Assembly (NCBI GenBank): GCA_910589045.1
Contig: CAJUSH010000035.1
Coordinates: forward strand, 1 to 37,521
Source of the DNA: an uncultured Eubacterium sp.
GTDB taxonomy: Bacteria > Bacillota_A > Clostridia > Lachnospirales > Lachnospiraceae
Length of the DNA stretch: 37,521 nt
Reading direction: 5' to 3'
In this document: in pieces, positions 1-7,179 of the stretch
Layout of the letters: each line of letters starts with the position of its first letter
Position numbering within the stretch: position 1 is the first letter of the stretch
Program-made: the position numbers and the translations under genes
Notes under the pieces: model-generated
Databases searched by the model: none
Seen by the model: only the letters and a program-made list of their open reading frames with translations
What the model was told of the DNA's origin: nothing

Positions 1-8
1 CATGTTCT

Positions 9-57
9 TACGGACTGCGCAGTAAATGCGCATTCCTGCCCCGTGAAAAGTAACAAA
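9..57. repeat. Structured dispersed repeat, copy 1
   Basis: About 49 bases nearly identical to positions 21575-21622. The core GCGCAGTAAATGCGC folds as GCGCA/TGCGC around a 5-base loop, and outer ACGG/CCGT arms can also pair. The conserved tail is AAAAGTAACA. It lies 3' of the minus-strand azlD and codes for nothing evident. A REP-like chromosomal repeat fits best. Whether it acts as RNA (for example as a 3' end stabiliser) cannot be told from the sequence. Confidence 0.6.
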
Positions 58-73
58 ACAGTAACAGCAAAAA

Positions 74-394
74 TCACAGCATCTGCCCGAGCGCTGTGAG
101 CAGCGCCGCCCCCGCCACGGCCCCGATCGCCACGGTGAGAAGGCTCTTCTTTTTGCAGGCGAGCACCAGTGCCACGGCTACACCCGCCAGAGACGGGATC
201 AGACCTCCTGCCGAGGTAAACACTGCCGGGAACGTCATTGCCGCCAGCACCCCGTAGGGGATATACTCCAGGAAGGAACGGATATAAATGTTCGTGATCT
301 TCTTTTTTACAAGCACAAAGGGCAGCGCGCGCAGCAGGTAGGTCACAAGCGCCATCACCGCCACGTATTTAAAAAACACCAAAAGACTAAGCAT
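74..394 (-). CDS. azlD: Branched-chain amino acid exporter, AzlD subunit
   Basis: This 106-residue integral membrane protein has about four hydrophobic segments and matches AzlD in size and pattern. In the family, AzlD is the small partner of AzlC, and the pair exports branched-chain amino acids and toxic analogues such as azaleucine. The chosen ATG at 394 sits behind GGAGGAGGTG, a near-perfect ribosome binding site, whereas the open frame upstream to 451 encodes an arginine-rich run unlike the family. It overlaps the end of azlC by 8 bases, so the two are probably translationally coupled. The assignment is strong because both subunits are present in the usual order. Confidence 0.9.
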   Translation of the reverse strand: MLSLLVFFKYVAVMALVTYLLRALPFVLVKKKITNIYIRSFLEYIPYGVLAAMTFPAVFTSAGGLIPSLAGVAVALVLACKKKSLLTVAIGAVAGAALLTALGQML

Positions 395-1139
395 GACGCA
401 CCTCCTCCGCCGCGTTATCATCCTCCGCCGGGATCGGATGCCGCCATGCACCGTAAGCCGCCGCCAGCACCGCGCACAGCGTGATGGACAGCCCGCTCGA
501 AAGGTTCACAAACGGTACATAATAAATCACACAGCTGAGCAGCGCCGCAAAAAGCACCACCTGCAGCACCGGTCTGCGCTCCGTTGCCTCCGGGATGATA
601 ATCGCCAGAAACATGCCGTAGATGGCGATGCCGAACACCTCCGCCACGCCTGCCGGGACCACCTCGCCCAACAGGGCGCCAAGCAGCGTCCCAAGCCCCC
701 AGCCCACGTACGGCGTAAAAAAAAGCCCGCAGAAATAACGTCTGCCCACCGGCTTGTCCTGAGACATCGCCACGGCAAAAATCTCGTCCGTCACACCCAT
801 GGCCAGGATCCAGCGGTAGATGCCGCGAAACCCTTCGTCCACCTTCTGGGTCAGGGAAATAGACATAAGCAGGTAGCGCAAATTGATAAAAAACTGGGAG
901 ATCACCATCTCCATAACCGCGCCGCCCTCCATCATGATCGTCAGCCCCGCGAACTGTCCCGCGGAGGTCACATTGGTCAGTGAGATCAGGGTCGCCTGCC
1001 ACCAGGAAAGTCCCATGCCCACCCCTAACAGGCCAAAGGTAAAGGACACGGAGAGATAGCCGAGACAGATCGGCATGCCGTCCCGCAGGCCTTTTCTAAA
1101 ATTCTGTTCCATTTTTCTTTGCTTCTTTCTCTTGTTCAT
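387..1139 (-). CDS. azlC: Branched-chain amino acid exporter, AzlC subunit
   Basis: About 250 residues with multiple membrane segments. The N-terminal FRKGLRDGMPICLGYLSVS stretch is characteristic of AzlC/YgaZ permeases. AzlC forms the transport channel with AzlD for branched-chain amino acid efflux. The start is uncertain: ATG at 1139 (MNKRKK) and ATG at 1112 (MEQNFRKG) are both possible, and neither has a convincing ribosome binding site. The 1112 start matches the usual family N-terminus more closely. The gene is divergent from the DUF4321 gene, with only about 50 bases between them, so the two promoters must be packed together or overlap. Confidence 0.9.
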   Translation of the reverse strand: MNKRKKQRKMEQNFRKGLRDGMPICLGYLSVSFTFGLLGVGMGLSWWQATLISLTNVTSAGQFAGLTIMMEGGAVMEMVISQFFINLRYLLMSISLTQKVDEGFRGIYRWILAMGVTDEIFAVAMSQDKPVGRRYFCGLFFTPYVGWGLGTLLGALLGEVVPAGVAEVFGIAIYGMFLAIIIPEATERRPVLQVVLFAALLSCVIYYVPFVNLSSGLSITLCAVLAAAYGAWRHPIPAEDDNAAEEVRHA

Positions 1140-1187
1140 TATTTTCTCATATGTTAAACTGATAGGCAAAAAAGGAGAGAACTACAT

Positions 1188-1448
1188 ATGAGTAAAGGAA
1201 TCGCAGGAAAAAGCACCTGGGTGCTTATCATGCTTGTTTTGATCGGGGCCGTTCTCGGCAGCTTCATCGGCAACCTCGCCGCAAACAGCACCTTTTCATG
1301 GCTCAATTACGGAAAAACCTTCGGGCTGACCAGCCCCGTTGTGCTGGACATGGCGGTACTCACCCTGACCTTCGGGCTGACCATCCATTTCAGCATCGCG
1401 ACGATCCTCGGAATCATCATCGCAATCTTTATCTACCGGTTCATCTGA
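1188..1448 (+). CDS. DUF4321 family small membrane protein
   Basis: An 86-residue protein with two or three hydrophobic segments separated by a short polar stretch containing NYGKTFG. Size, topology and sequence resemble DUF4321, a small membrane protein family of unknown function widespread in Clostridia. The ATG follows AAAAAAGGAGAG at good spacing. It is the only plus-strand gene in the first 8.8 kb, divergent from azlC and convergent with ribokinase, so it is probably transcribed alone. No substrate or partner can be proposed from the sequence. Confidence 0.8.
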   Translation: MSKGIAGKSTWVLIMLVLIGAVLGSFIGNLAANSTFSWLNYGKTFGLTSPVVLDMAVLTLTFGLTIHFSIATILGIIIAIFIYRFI

Positions 1449-1481
1449 TTCCGGCAGTGCCCCTCCCCGCAGGCAGGGCCG

Positions 1482-2408
1482 TCAGCCCGGGACCAGAAAA
1501 TCCGCAAACCGTGCGATATCCTCTGCCGACGGCAGCGAGGATACTGCACCGGTTCTCGTGACCGCCACCGCACCGCATTTCCCTGCGTACTCCATCGCGG
1601 GGCGCATCTGCATTCCCTCAGAAAGACATTTGCACAGGCCCGCCATATAGCTGTCCCCTGCCGCCACGGTATCGACTGCCTTCACCGCAAAGGCAGGCAC
1701 TTCTATAACTGTATCCTTACATACATAAATCGATCCCTGCGCCCCGCACTTTACGATCACACGCTCGATGCCCGCATCCAAAAGCTCCCGTGCGCCGGCC
1801 AGAAGCTCCTCCCGCCCGTTCAGCGGACGGCCCACGAGGGCGGAAAGCTCCGTCTCGTTGGGGCTGACCAGCCAGGCACCGGCAAGCTCTGCCGGCGACC
1901 AGCCCTGCGCCGGGCCCGCGTCGATGATCAGGCGTCTGCCAAGCTCCCCGCACAGCCGGATAATCTCGCCAATCGCTTCCCGGGCGATTTCCAGCTGAAT
2001 GAGCACCAGATCGCTCTCCCGGATCATGGGCGCGCAGACCGTCCGGATGTCCTCCGGCGTGACGGCTTCGTTTGCCCCCGCGTAGACAATCATCCGGTTT
2101 TCCCCCGATTCCTCCACGATGATGTAGGCGATCCCGGTTCCCGTATCCGCCCGTTTGATGCTGCCTGCATCCAGGGGATATCGCTTCAGATTTTCCAGCA
2201 GCTCGTCGCCGTAGGCGTCCTTTCCCACACACCCGAAGCAGGACGTATCCACACCAAGCTTCGCCAGGGCGATCGCCGCGTTTTCTCCCTTGCCGCCGGG
2301 GTTTTTCTTCACGCCCTCCGCGAGGATCACCTCCCCCGCCGCCGGGGCCCTTTTCACCTCCAGGACCACGTCCATGTTGATGCTTCCGATGACACACACC
2401 TTACCCAT
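1482..2408 (-). CDS. rbsK: Ribokinase, PfkB carbohydrate kinase family
   Basis: A 308-residue sugar kinase. The N-terminus has the ribokinase signature GSINMDVV followed by a Gly-Gly-Lys-Gly substrate loop (GGKGENAA). The C-terminal catalytic motif is AAGDS, with the base at about Asp252 in place of the commoner GAGD. Ribokinases phosphorylate D-ribose at O5 using ATP, feeding the pentose phosphate pathway; related PfkB kinases take nucleosides or other pentoses, so substrate is inferred. ATG 2408 is preceded by GGGAGGAACGGTT and beats a GTG five codons upstream that lies ahead of this ribosome binding site. No rbs transporter or regulator is adjacent, so it may serve nucleoside-derived ribose. 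Confidence 0.85.
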   Translation of the reverse strand: MGKVCVIGSINMDVVLEVKRAPAAGEVILAEGVKKNPGGKGENAAIALAKLGVDTSCFGCVGKDAYGDELLENLKRYPLDAGSIKRADTGTGIAYIIVEESGENRMIVYAGANEAVTPEDIRTVCAPMIRESDLVLIQLEIAREAIGEIIRLCGELGRRLIIDAGPAQGWSPAELAGAWLVSPNETELSALVGRPLNGREELLAGARELLDAGIERVIVKCGAQGSIYVCKDTVIEVPAFAVKAVDTVAAGDSYMAGLCKCLSEGMQMRPAMEYAGKCGAVAVTRTGAVSSLPSAEDIARFADFLVPG

Positions 2409-2525
2409 AACCGTTCCTCCCACGTAAAATCAAAATATCGCGCTCCTCCATCATACCGAAAAAAAGTTTTTTCGTCTATACAAAATTATTTTTGTCTTAC
2501 CGGAAAATTGCCCGAATTTTACGTA

Positions 2526-2560
2526 AAAAAGGATGACCCATCATCCGGTCATCCTTCTTC
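2526..2560 (-). terminator. Rho-independent terminator of the XRE regulator gene
   Basis: A perfect 10-bp stem AAGGATGACC/GGTCATCCTT with an 8-base loop, followed on the minus strand by a run of T. It lies about 35 bases after the stop of the XRE gene, so it ends that transcript. The plus-strand side has no T run. Confidence 0.85.
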
Positions 2561-2590
2561 CGCTCAAATTACCTGCTTGATTTCTACCAC

Positions 2591-2896
2591 CTATTTATGT
2601 ATCTGCTTTCCTGTCTCGTCGAAGTACTGCAGCATCCGAAAAACAAGCTCCTGCTCATTTTCACTGTATTTGTCCAGATTGACCACTTTCGTTGCACTGA
2701 TATCAAGTAAGTAATCTGTTGACACATGAAAAATCTGTGCCAGAGAAATGAGGTTGTCAGTGGACGGAAAATTTGCTCCACATTCCCATGATTGGACGCT
2801 GGAGCGGCTGATATGAATGCGCTTTGCCAGCTCCGACTGCGTCATCCCCGCCTGCTCGCGCAATTGGCTGATGCGTGTCCCAATCGTTTCGATCAT
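2591..2896 (-). CDS. XRE family HTH transcriptional regulator
   Basis: A 101-residue protein with an N-terminal Cro/C1-type helix-turn-helix at about residues 5-60 (RISQLREQAGMTQSELAKRI then SRSSVQSWECG), followed by a short acidic C-terminal tail of about 35 residues with no further recognisable domain. Such stand-alone regulators commonly repress their own promoter. ATG 2896 follows GGGAGGGACAAAAG; the open frame extends to 2962 but has no ribosome binding site there. A palindrome overlapping the predicted -10 suggests autoregulation. Other targets are not identifiable in this window; neighbouring genes are unrelated housekeeping functions. Confidence 0.88.
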   Translation of the reverse strand: MIETIGTRISQLREQAGMTQSELAKRIHISRSSVQSWECGANFPSTDNLISLAQIFHVSTDYLLDISATKVVNLDKYSENEQELVFRMLQYFDETGKQIHK

Positions 2897-2911
2897 CTTT
2901 TGTCCCTCCCA

Positions 2912-2959
2912 TTGATATTCTATTAAAAATAGTATCAATTTCTCGCAAACTATAGCCAA
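2912..2959 (-). promoter_or_regulatory. Promoter and likely self-operator of the XRE regulator
   Basis: On the minus strand, -35 TTGGCT (2954-2959) and -10 GATACT (2931-2936) are separated by 17 bases. An imperfect palindrome spans 2912-2938, with outer arms TTGATA/TATCAA and inner arms CTATT/AATAG around AAA. It covers the -10 and the predicted start, the classic position for autorepression by a small XRE protein. The operator role is inferred. Confidence 0.55.
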
Positions 2960-2992
2960 CATTTGGAATGGTATAAATTGACAGCGCAGGAT

Positions 2993-3013
2993 AAGGGAGT
3001 CCGGGACTCCCTT
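2993..3013. other. Perfect palindrome between XRE and AAA+ genes
   Basis: AAGGGAGT/ACTCCCTT arms around CCGGG form a stable hairpin. No T run follows on either strand, so it is not a canonical terminator. It lies about 100 bases beyond the stop of the minus-strand AAA+ gene and may protect or end that transcript, or bind a protein. Confidence 0.4.
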
Positions 3014-3116
3014 TAAGACAGCTGCTTATTCCATTTGCGTATGATGGGCTTACGACAGAAGGGACGTAAAAGATTTTCAGAAGGAAGGCCAGGGTGTTTC
3101 CTGTCCGCCGCGGCGC

Positions 3117-4604
3117 TCACTCCAGCAGTGCCGCCACCTGCCCCGCGTCAAAAACAACCCTTTGCACATGATCCACCTCGATCTGGTAGAGCGCATTCGC
3201 CGCAATGTGCTCTGCCGCCTGCTCAAGGTCGCGGATACCGGACGTATGCGCAAAGCGCGTGATAAGCAGCTCCAGCGCCTCGTCCGTCAGGGTGCACTCG
3301 TCCTCCCGCATGCTCATGTGCCGCAGCACCTTCGGCAGTGCAAACCTGGAAAAGATGATCTTCTTTTCCTCCGGTGTGTAATCCGGAATATCAATCACGG
3401 CAAACCGGGACATTAAAGGGGCGCTGATCTGGCTCTTGTCATTCGCCGTGGCGATCGGGTAAACGCCCACCGTGGGAATCATACACTCAATATAATTATC
3501 CGTAAAGCCCAGATTATCAAGCAGCGTCAGGAGCACATCCGCAGGATTTCCGTTGCCCTTTCCCGCCGCGGCCTTGTCCAGCTCGTTGATAATAAACACC
3601 AGGTTCGACTCCCCCGCCATCGAAAAGGCATCCATAATAATACCCGGCTTTGCGTTTGCATAAATACGGGAGCTTCCCGTGAGCTGCTCCGGATCGTTAA
3701 TGGAGCTCATGTCCAGTGTCGTCCAGGGGAGCTTCAAAATCCGCGCAACCGCATAGGCGATCTGTGACTTCCCGGTGCCCGCAGGCCCCACCAGCAGCAG
3801 CCCGTAGGCGGGCAGCGTGTGCGTCCGGTTGATCTGGATGATCGTCTCAATGATGCGCTGCTTTACCCGCTCCATGCCGTAAAGCTCCTCGTCGAGAATC
3901 CGCCGCGCCTGCCCCGGATCGATCGCCTCAAAATAATTGCTCTTCCACTGAACGTTCATCATGATAGAGAGCGCCCGCTGTGCGTGGCGCCGCTCCTCCG
4001 GCGAAACCTCGTGGGAGCGCGCAACCGCCAGGTTACGGCGCGCCCACAGACGGATGTTGTCGGGAAGCGTCCGTCCCGCACAGTTCATAAAATCCGTGAT
4101 GCTCTGCAGGCTGGTCAGCTTCATGCTGTCGCCGACCTCCTCCTTGTCGTCCTCGTCCGCCGTCTCCTCCCCGGGCGCTCCGCTCGCCAGAAGCCGCTCG
4201 ATCATGAACTGCAAAAACCCGTCCTCCGCGGAGAGCTTCGTTCCTCCCCCGTAGGCGATCTCCCGGATCTTATACACCGCATAGCCGTCGCCGCGGTTTT
4301 CACCCGAGAGGCGCACATTGATGTGGTTCTCGCCCAGCCAGCGCAAAAGCCCCACAAACCGTGCGTCGATGCGCAGGATATCCGCGCTGACAATCCCGTC
4401 CTCCTCCTGGAACTCAAAAGAGGTGCGCTTACCCGGATTCGTAAACACGCCGCAGGAATGGTGCCTCCACGCCCGCTCCCGGTTGTCCAGGAGAAGCAGC
4501 GGCTTCTCTGCAGTAGGGCATTCCTCACAGGAGGAAAATGTCTCATAGGTACATACCGCCCCCTGTTTGTCCTTCGGTGCACTCGTAAAATCAAATACAG
4601 GCAT
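3117..4604 (-). CDS. Lon-type AAA+ ATPase lacking the protease domain
   Basis: A 495-residue protein. The C-terminal half (about residues 235-495) is a Lon-like AAA+ module: LDEELYGMERVKQRI, Walker A GPAGTGKS (273-280), a sensor-1 stretch IATAND (384-389), a probable arginine finger at Arg400, then a helical lid. The S16 Ser-Lys protease domain is absent and the frame ends just after the lid. The Walker B box reads FIINELDK, so the usual Asp is Asn340 while the catalytic Glu341 remains. The N-terminal 230 residues are unassigned and contain a Cys-x-x-Cys pair (CEEC, 26-29) and an acidic patch near 145-158. It starts behind AAAGGGAG. It may remodel a protein partner without degrading it; the partner is unknown. 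Confidence 0.75.
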   Translation of the reverse strand: MPVFDFTSAPKDKQGAVCTYETFSSCEECPTAEKPLLLLDNRERAWRHHSCGVFTNPGKRTSFEFQEEDGIVSADILRIDARFVGLLRWLGENHINVRLSGENRGDGYAVYKIREIAYGGGTKLSAEDGFLQFMIERLLASGAPGEETADEDDKEEVGDSMKLTSLQSITDFMNCAGRTLPDNIRLWARRNLAVARSHEVSPEERRHAQRALSIMMNVQWKSNYFEAIDPGQARRILDEELYGMERVKQRIIETIIQINRTHTLPAYGLLLVGPAGTGKSQIAYAVARILKLPWTTLDMSSINDPEQLTGSSRIYANAKPGIIMDAFSMAGESNLVFIINELDKAAAGKGNGNPADVLLTLLDNLGFTDNYIECMIPTVGVYPIATANDKSQISAPLMSRFAVIDIPDYTPEEKKIIFSRFALPKVLRHMSMREDECTLTDEALELLITRFAHTSGIRDLEQAAEHIAANALYQIEVDHVQRVVFDAGQVAALLE

Positions 4605-4694
4605 AATTTTTCTCCCTTTCCCTGATGCAAAGCGGATGTTTCCGCATCACGATCACTTTTTTCACTATCCCGCCGGGCTCTTTTCCGCTTCCTG

Positions 4695-5552
4695 TCATCG
4701 GTTCACGCGCCCGAGCTCCCAGAAGGCGACCGCGGCAGCCGCCGCGACGTTCAGGGAATCGACGCCGTGTGACATGGGGATACGCACCACGGCATCGCTG
4801 GCTGCGACAGTCTCCGCACGCAGCCCCTCCCGCTCCGAGCCGAGCAGCACCGCCAAAGGTCCGGGCCCCCGCAGCCTTTCATCATCGACGGAAATGCTAT
4901 CACCCCGCAGCGCCATCGAAACAATCCGGAAGCCGAGCCTGCGAAGCTCCTCGACCGCCGGCAGCGCGCCCTGCGCTGCCCTGCCTGCACAATACGTCCA
5001 TGGAATCTGAAACACCGCGCCCATGCTCACGCGCACACAGCGCCGGTACAGCGGGTCGCTGCAGCCTGCGGAGAGCAGCACCGCATCCATCCCAAGCGCC
5101 GCCGCGCTGCGGAAGACCGCGCCCACATTCGTCGGGTTCATGACGTTCTCCAGAACGGCCACCCGGCGCTTTCCCCGAATCAGCTCCGCCGCCGCCGGAA
5201 GCACCCTCCGCCGCATTGCGCACAGCACGCCCTGCGTCAGATGATAGCCGGTAAGCTTCTCCAATACAGGCAGTCTGGCCGTGTACACGGGAACGGGGCA
5301 CCCGCCGATCACCTCTGTCATCTCCCCGAGCATCCCCCGTTCAATTAGAAAGGACAGGGGCGAAAAGCCCGCGGCGAGCGCCCGCTCAATCACACTGCGG
5401 CTCTCCGCCAGAAATACCCCCGGCTCCGGCTCAAAGCGGTGCGCCAGCTGCTTCTCCGAACAGCAGGTATACACATCCAGTTTTTCGTCGGTTAAATCTG
5501 TAATTTCTACAATATTTAAATTATCATTTAATTTTTTATAATCCAAATCCAT
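4695..5552 (-). CDS. SpoU/TrmH family RNA 2'-O-methyltransferase
   Basis: A 285-residue protein with the three SPOUT motifs in order: NPTNVGAVFRSAA (139-151, ribose/RNA contact Asn and Arg), LLGSEREGL (236-244, SAM knot) and IPMSHGVDSLNVA (258-270, knot closure). The N-terminal 110 residues resemble the RNA substrate-binding extension of RlmB/TsnR-type enzymes. The reaction is transfer of methyl from SAM to a ribose 2'-OH of rRNA or tRNA; the target nucleotide cannot be read from sequence. The start ATG at 5552 has no clear ribosome binding site and a TATAAT-like string immediately upstream. It lies about 37 bases after the PurF-like gene on the same strand. Confidence 0.85.
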   Translation of the reverse strand: MDLDYKKLNDNLNIVEITDLTDEKLDVYTCCSEKQLAHRFEPEPGVFLAESRSVIERALAAGFSPLSFLIERGMLGEMTEVIGGCPVPVYTARLPVLEKLTGYHLTQGVLCAMRRRVLPAAAELIRGKRRVAVLENVMNPTNVGAVFRSAAALGMDAVLLSAGCSDPLYRRCVRVSMGAVFQIPWTYCAGRAAQGALPAVEELRRLGFRIVSMALRGDSISVDDERLRGPGPLAVLLGSEREGLRAETVAASDAVVRIPMSHGVDSLNVAAAAAVAFWELGRVNR

Positions 5553-5589
5553 ATATTATACGCCAGGCTTCACCCGCTGCTTTCGACAT

Positions 5590-6996
5590 TTATTCTTTCC
5601 CGTTCCAGCAATATGTGCAGAGTCTGCAATGGTCAACTCCTGTTGCATCCAGCATGTCGTCCAGCCGGTTAAAGCGCAGAGACGTAAATTTTAATTCCTT
5701 GCAGATCTCCTCCACCATGCGCTCGTACTTCTCCGACTCGGGGTTCGCATAATCCTCAAGAACGGCTTCCGTCACGCTTCCGTTTTCCAGCCGCTCGATC
5801 ACGCGCCTGGCAATCAGATCCATCTCCGAACTGGACCGGGAGAAATTCAGGTACTTGCAGCCGTATAAAAGCGGCGGACACGCCGGACGGATGTGCACCT
5901 CTCTGGCGCCGTTTTTGTAGAGATACTCCGTCGTCTCATGCAGCTGCGTACCCCGCACGATGGAGTCGTCAATGAGCAGAATGCTCTTATTTTTAATGAG
6001 GTCATTGACCGCCAGCATCTTCATCTTCGCGATCAGATTGCGTTTGCTCTGGATCGTCGGCATAAAGGAACGGGGCCATGTGGGTGTATATTTGATAAAC
6101 GGGCGGGAAAACGGGAGTCCCGATTCATTGGCATAGCCCACCGCGTGCGCCGTCCCGGAATCCGGCACACCTGCCACAATATCCGGCTTCACGTTGTCCC
6201 GCTGCGCCATCTTCGCGCCGCAGTTATAGCGCATCTGCTCTACGCTGATGCCCTCGTAGGAGCTGGCAGGATAACCGTAGTACACCCATAAAAACGTACA
6301 GATCTTCATGTCCGTCCCGGGGGCGCCGAGAGAAATACAGTTTTTCTCGGTGATGACCACGATCTCGCCGGGGCCAAGCTCCTTATAATCACGGTAGCCA
6401 AGGTTTATATACGCGTAATTTTCAAAGGAAGCGCAGAAGCCGTCAGCCTTTTTGCCGATGACAAGCGGCGTCCTGCCCCACTTGTCCCGGGCCGCATAGA
6501 TGCCCGCCTGATTTAAAAGCAGGATGGACATGGAGCCCTCCACCACATCCTGCACGAAGCGGATACCCTCAATGAGATTTCCCCTGGTGTTGATCAGCGC
6601 CGCCACCAGCTCGGTTGCGTTCACCTCACCCGTGCTCATCTCCTGAAAATGTGCATGTCCCTGGTCAAACAGCATCTGGGTCAGCTCATCCATGTTGTTG
6701 ATCTTACCCACCGTCGTGATGGCATAGGTGCCGTGGTGGGAGCGGATGATCAGAGGCTGCGCCTCGTAATCGGAAATACACCCGATCCCGTAATGTCCTT
6801 CCATCTCCTGAACATCCTTGTCAAATTTTGTGCGGAAGGGCGCATTCTCAATGTTATGTATCGCACGGTTAAAGCCCTTTTCGCCGTATACGGTCATACC
6901 ACCCCTGCGCGTGCCAAGATGTGAATGGTAGTCCACGCCAAAAAACAAGTCAAATATGCAGTCCTCGTGGGATGCAACGCCAAAAAATCCACCCAT
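5590..6996 (-). CDS. PurF-like amidophosphoribosyltransferase paralogue without the Ntn cysteine
   Basis: A 468-residue homologue of glutamine PRPP amidotransferase. The glutaminase-like half carries family sequence (LGTRRGGM, RDKWGRTPLVIG), and the phosphoribosyltransferase half has an intact PRPP loop LLIDDSIVRGTQ (340-351). The C-terminus has CRLCTYC (457-463), like the iron-sulphur ligand cysteines of clostridial and Bacillus PurF. True PurF starts Met-Cys-Gly-Ile and uses the exposed Cys as nucleophile; here the N-terminus is MGGFFGVAS, so glutaminase activity should be missing. ATG 6996 follows AGAGGAGAGACA. It may use ammonia, bind PRPP as a sensor, or have another role. No purine genes are adjacent. 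Confidence 0.8.
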   Translation of the reverse strand: MGGFFGVASHEDCIFDLFFGVDYHSHLGTRRGGMTVYGEKGFNRAIHNIENAPFRTKFDKDVQEMEGHYGIGCISDYEAQPLIIRSHHGTYAITTVGKINNMDELTQMLFDQGHAHFQEMSTGEVNATELVAALINTRGNLIEGIRFVQDVVEGSMSILLLNQAGIYAARDKWGRTPLVIGKKADGFCASFENYAYINLGYRDYKELGPGEIVVITEKNCISLGAPGTDMKICTFLWVYYGYPASSYEGISVEQMRYNCGAKMAQRDNVKPDIVAGVPDSGTAHAVGYANESGLPFSRPFIKYTPTWPRSFMPTIQSKRNLIAKMKMLAVNDLIKNKSILLIDDSIVRGTQLHETTEYLYKNGAREVHIRPACPPLLYGCKYLNFSRSSSEMDLIARRVIERLENGSVTEAVLEDYANPESEKYERMVEEICKELKFTSLRFNRLDDMLDATGVDHCRLCTYCWNGKE

Positions 6997-7128
6997 TGTC
7001 TCTCCTCTTTTCTTGTGAGTTTGTGTTAATGTGTACGACGCAAGCCGAAGACGGGCGGCTGGCACCATGCCCGTCCCGGACAGCTGCAATTTCGTTCCTA
7101 TGATACCACATCCGCGAGATGTGTACAA

Positions 7129-7173
7129 GAAAAAACACGGCAGCCCATATGAATACTTATGGACTGTCGTGTC
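7129..7173 (-). terminator. Terminator of the chemotaxis receptor gene
   Basis: On the minus strand, arms ACACGACAGTCCATA and TATGGGCTGCCGTGT pair with two G-T or mismatch positions and are followed by TTTTTT. The plus-strand side also carries T-rich sequence, so it could be bidirectional. It begins about 10 bases after the receptor stop codon. Confidence 0.8.
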
Positions 7174-7179
7174 TGTTTT

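Noticed and set aside
6997..7128. An upstream extension of the PurF-like frame contains Arg-Gly-Cys-Gly-Ile-Ile-Gly, resembling the true PurF N-terminus.
   Set aside because: It is 38 residues before the family start, lies upstream of the AGAGGAGAG ribosome binding site, and the sequence between is unlike PurF. The resemblance is probably chance.
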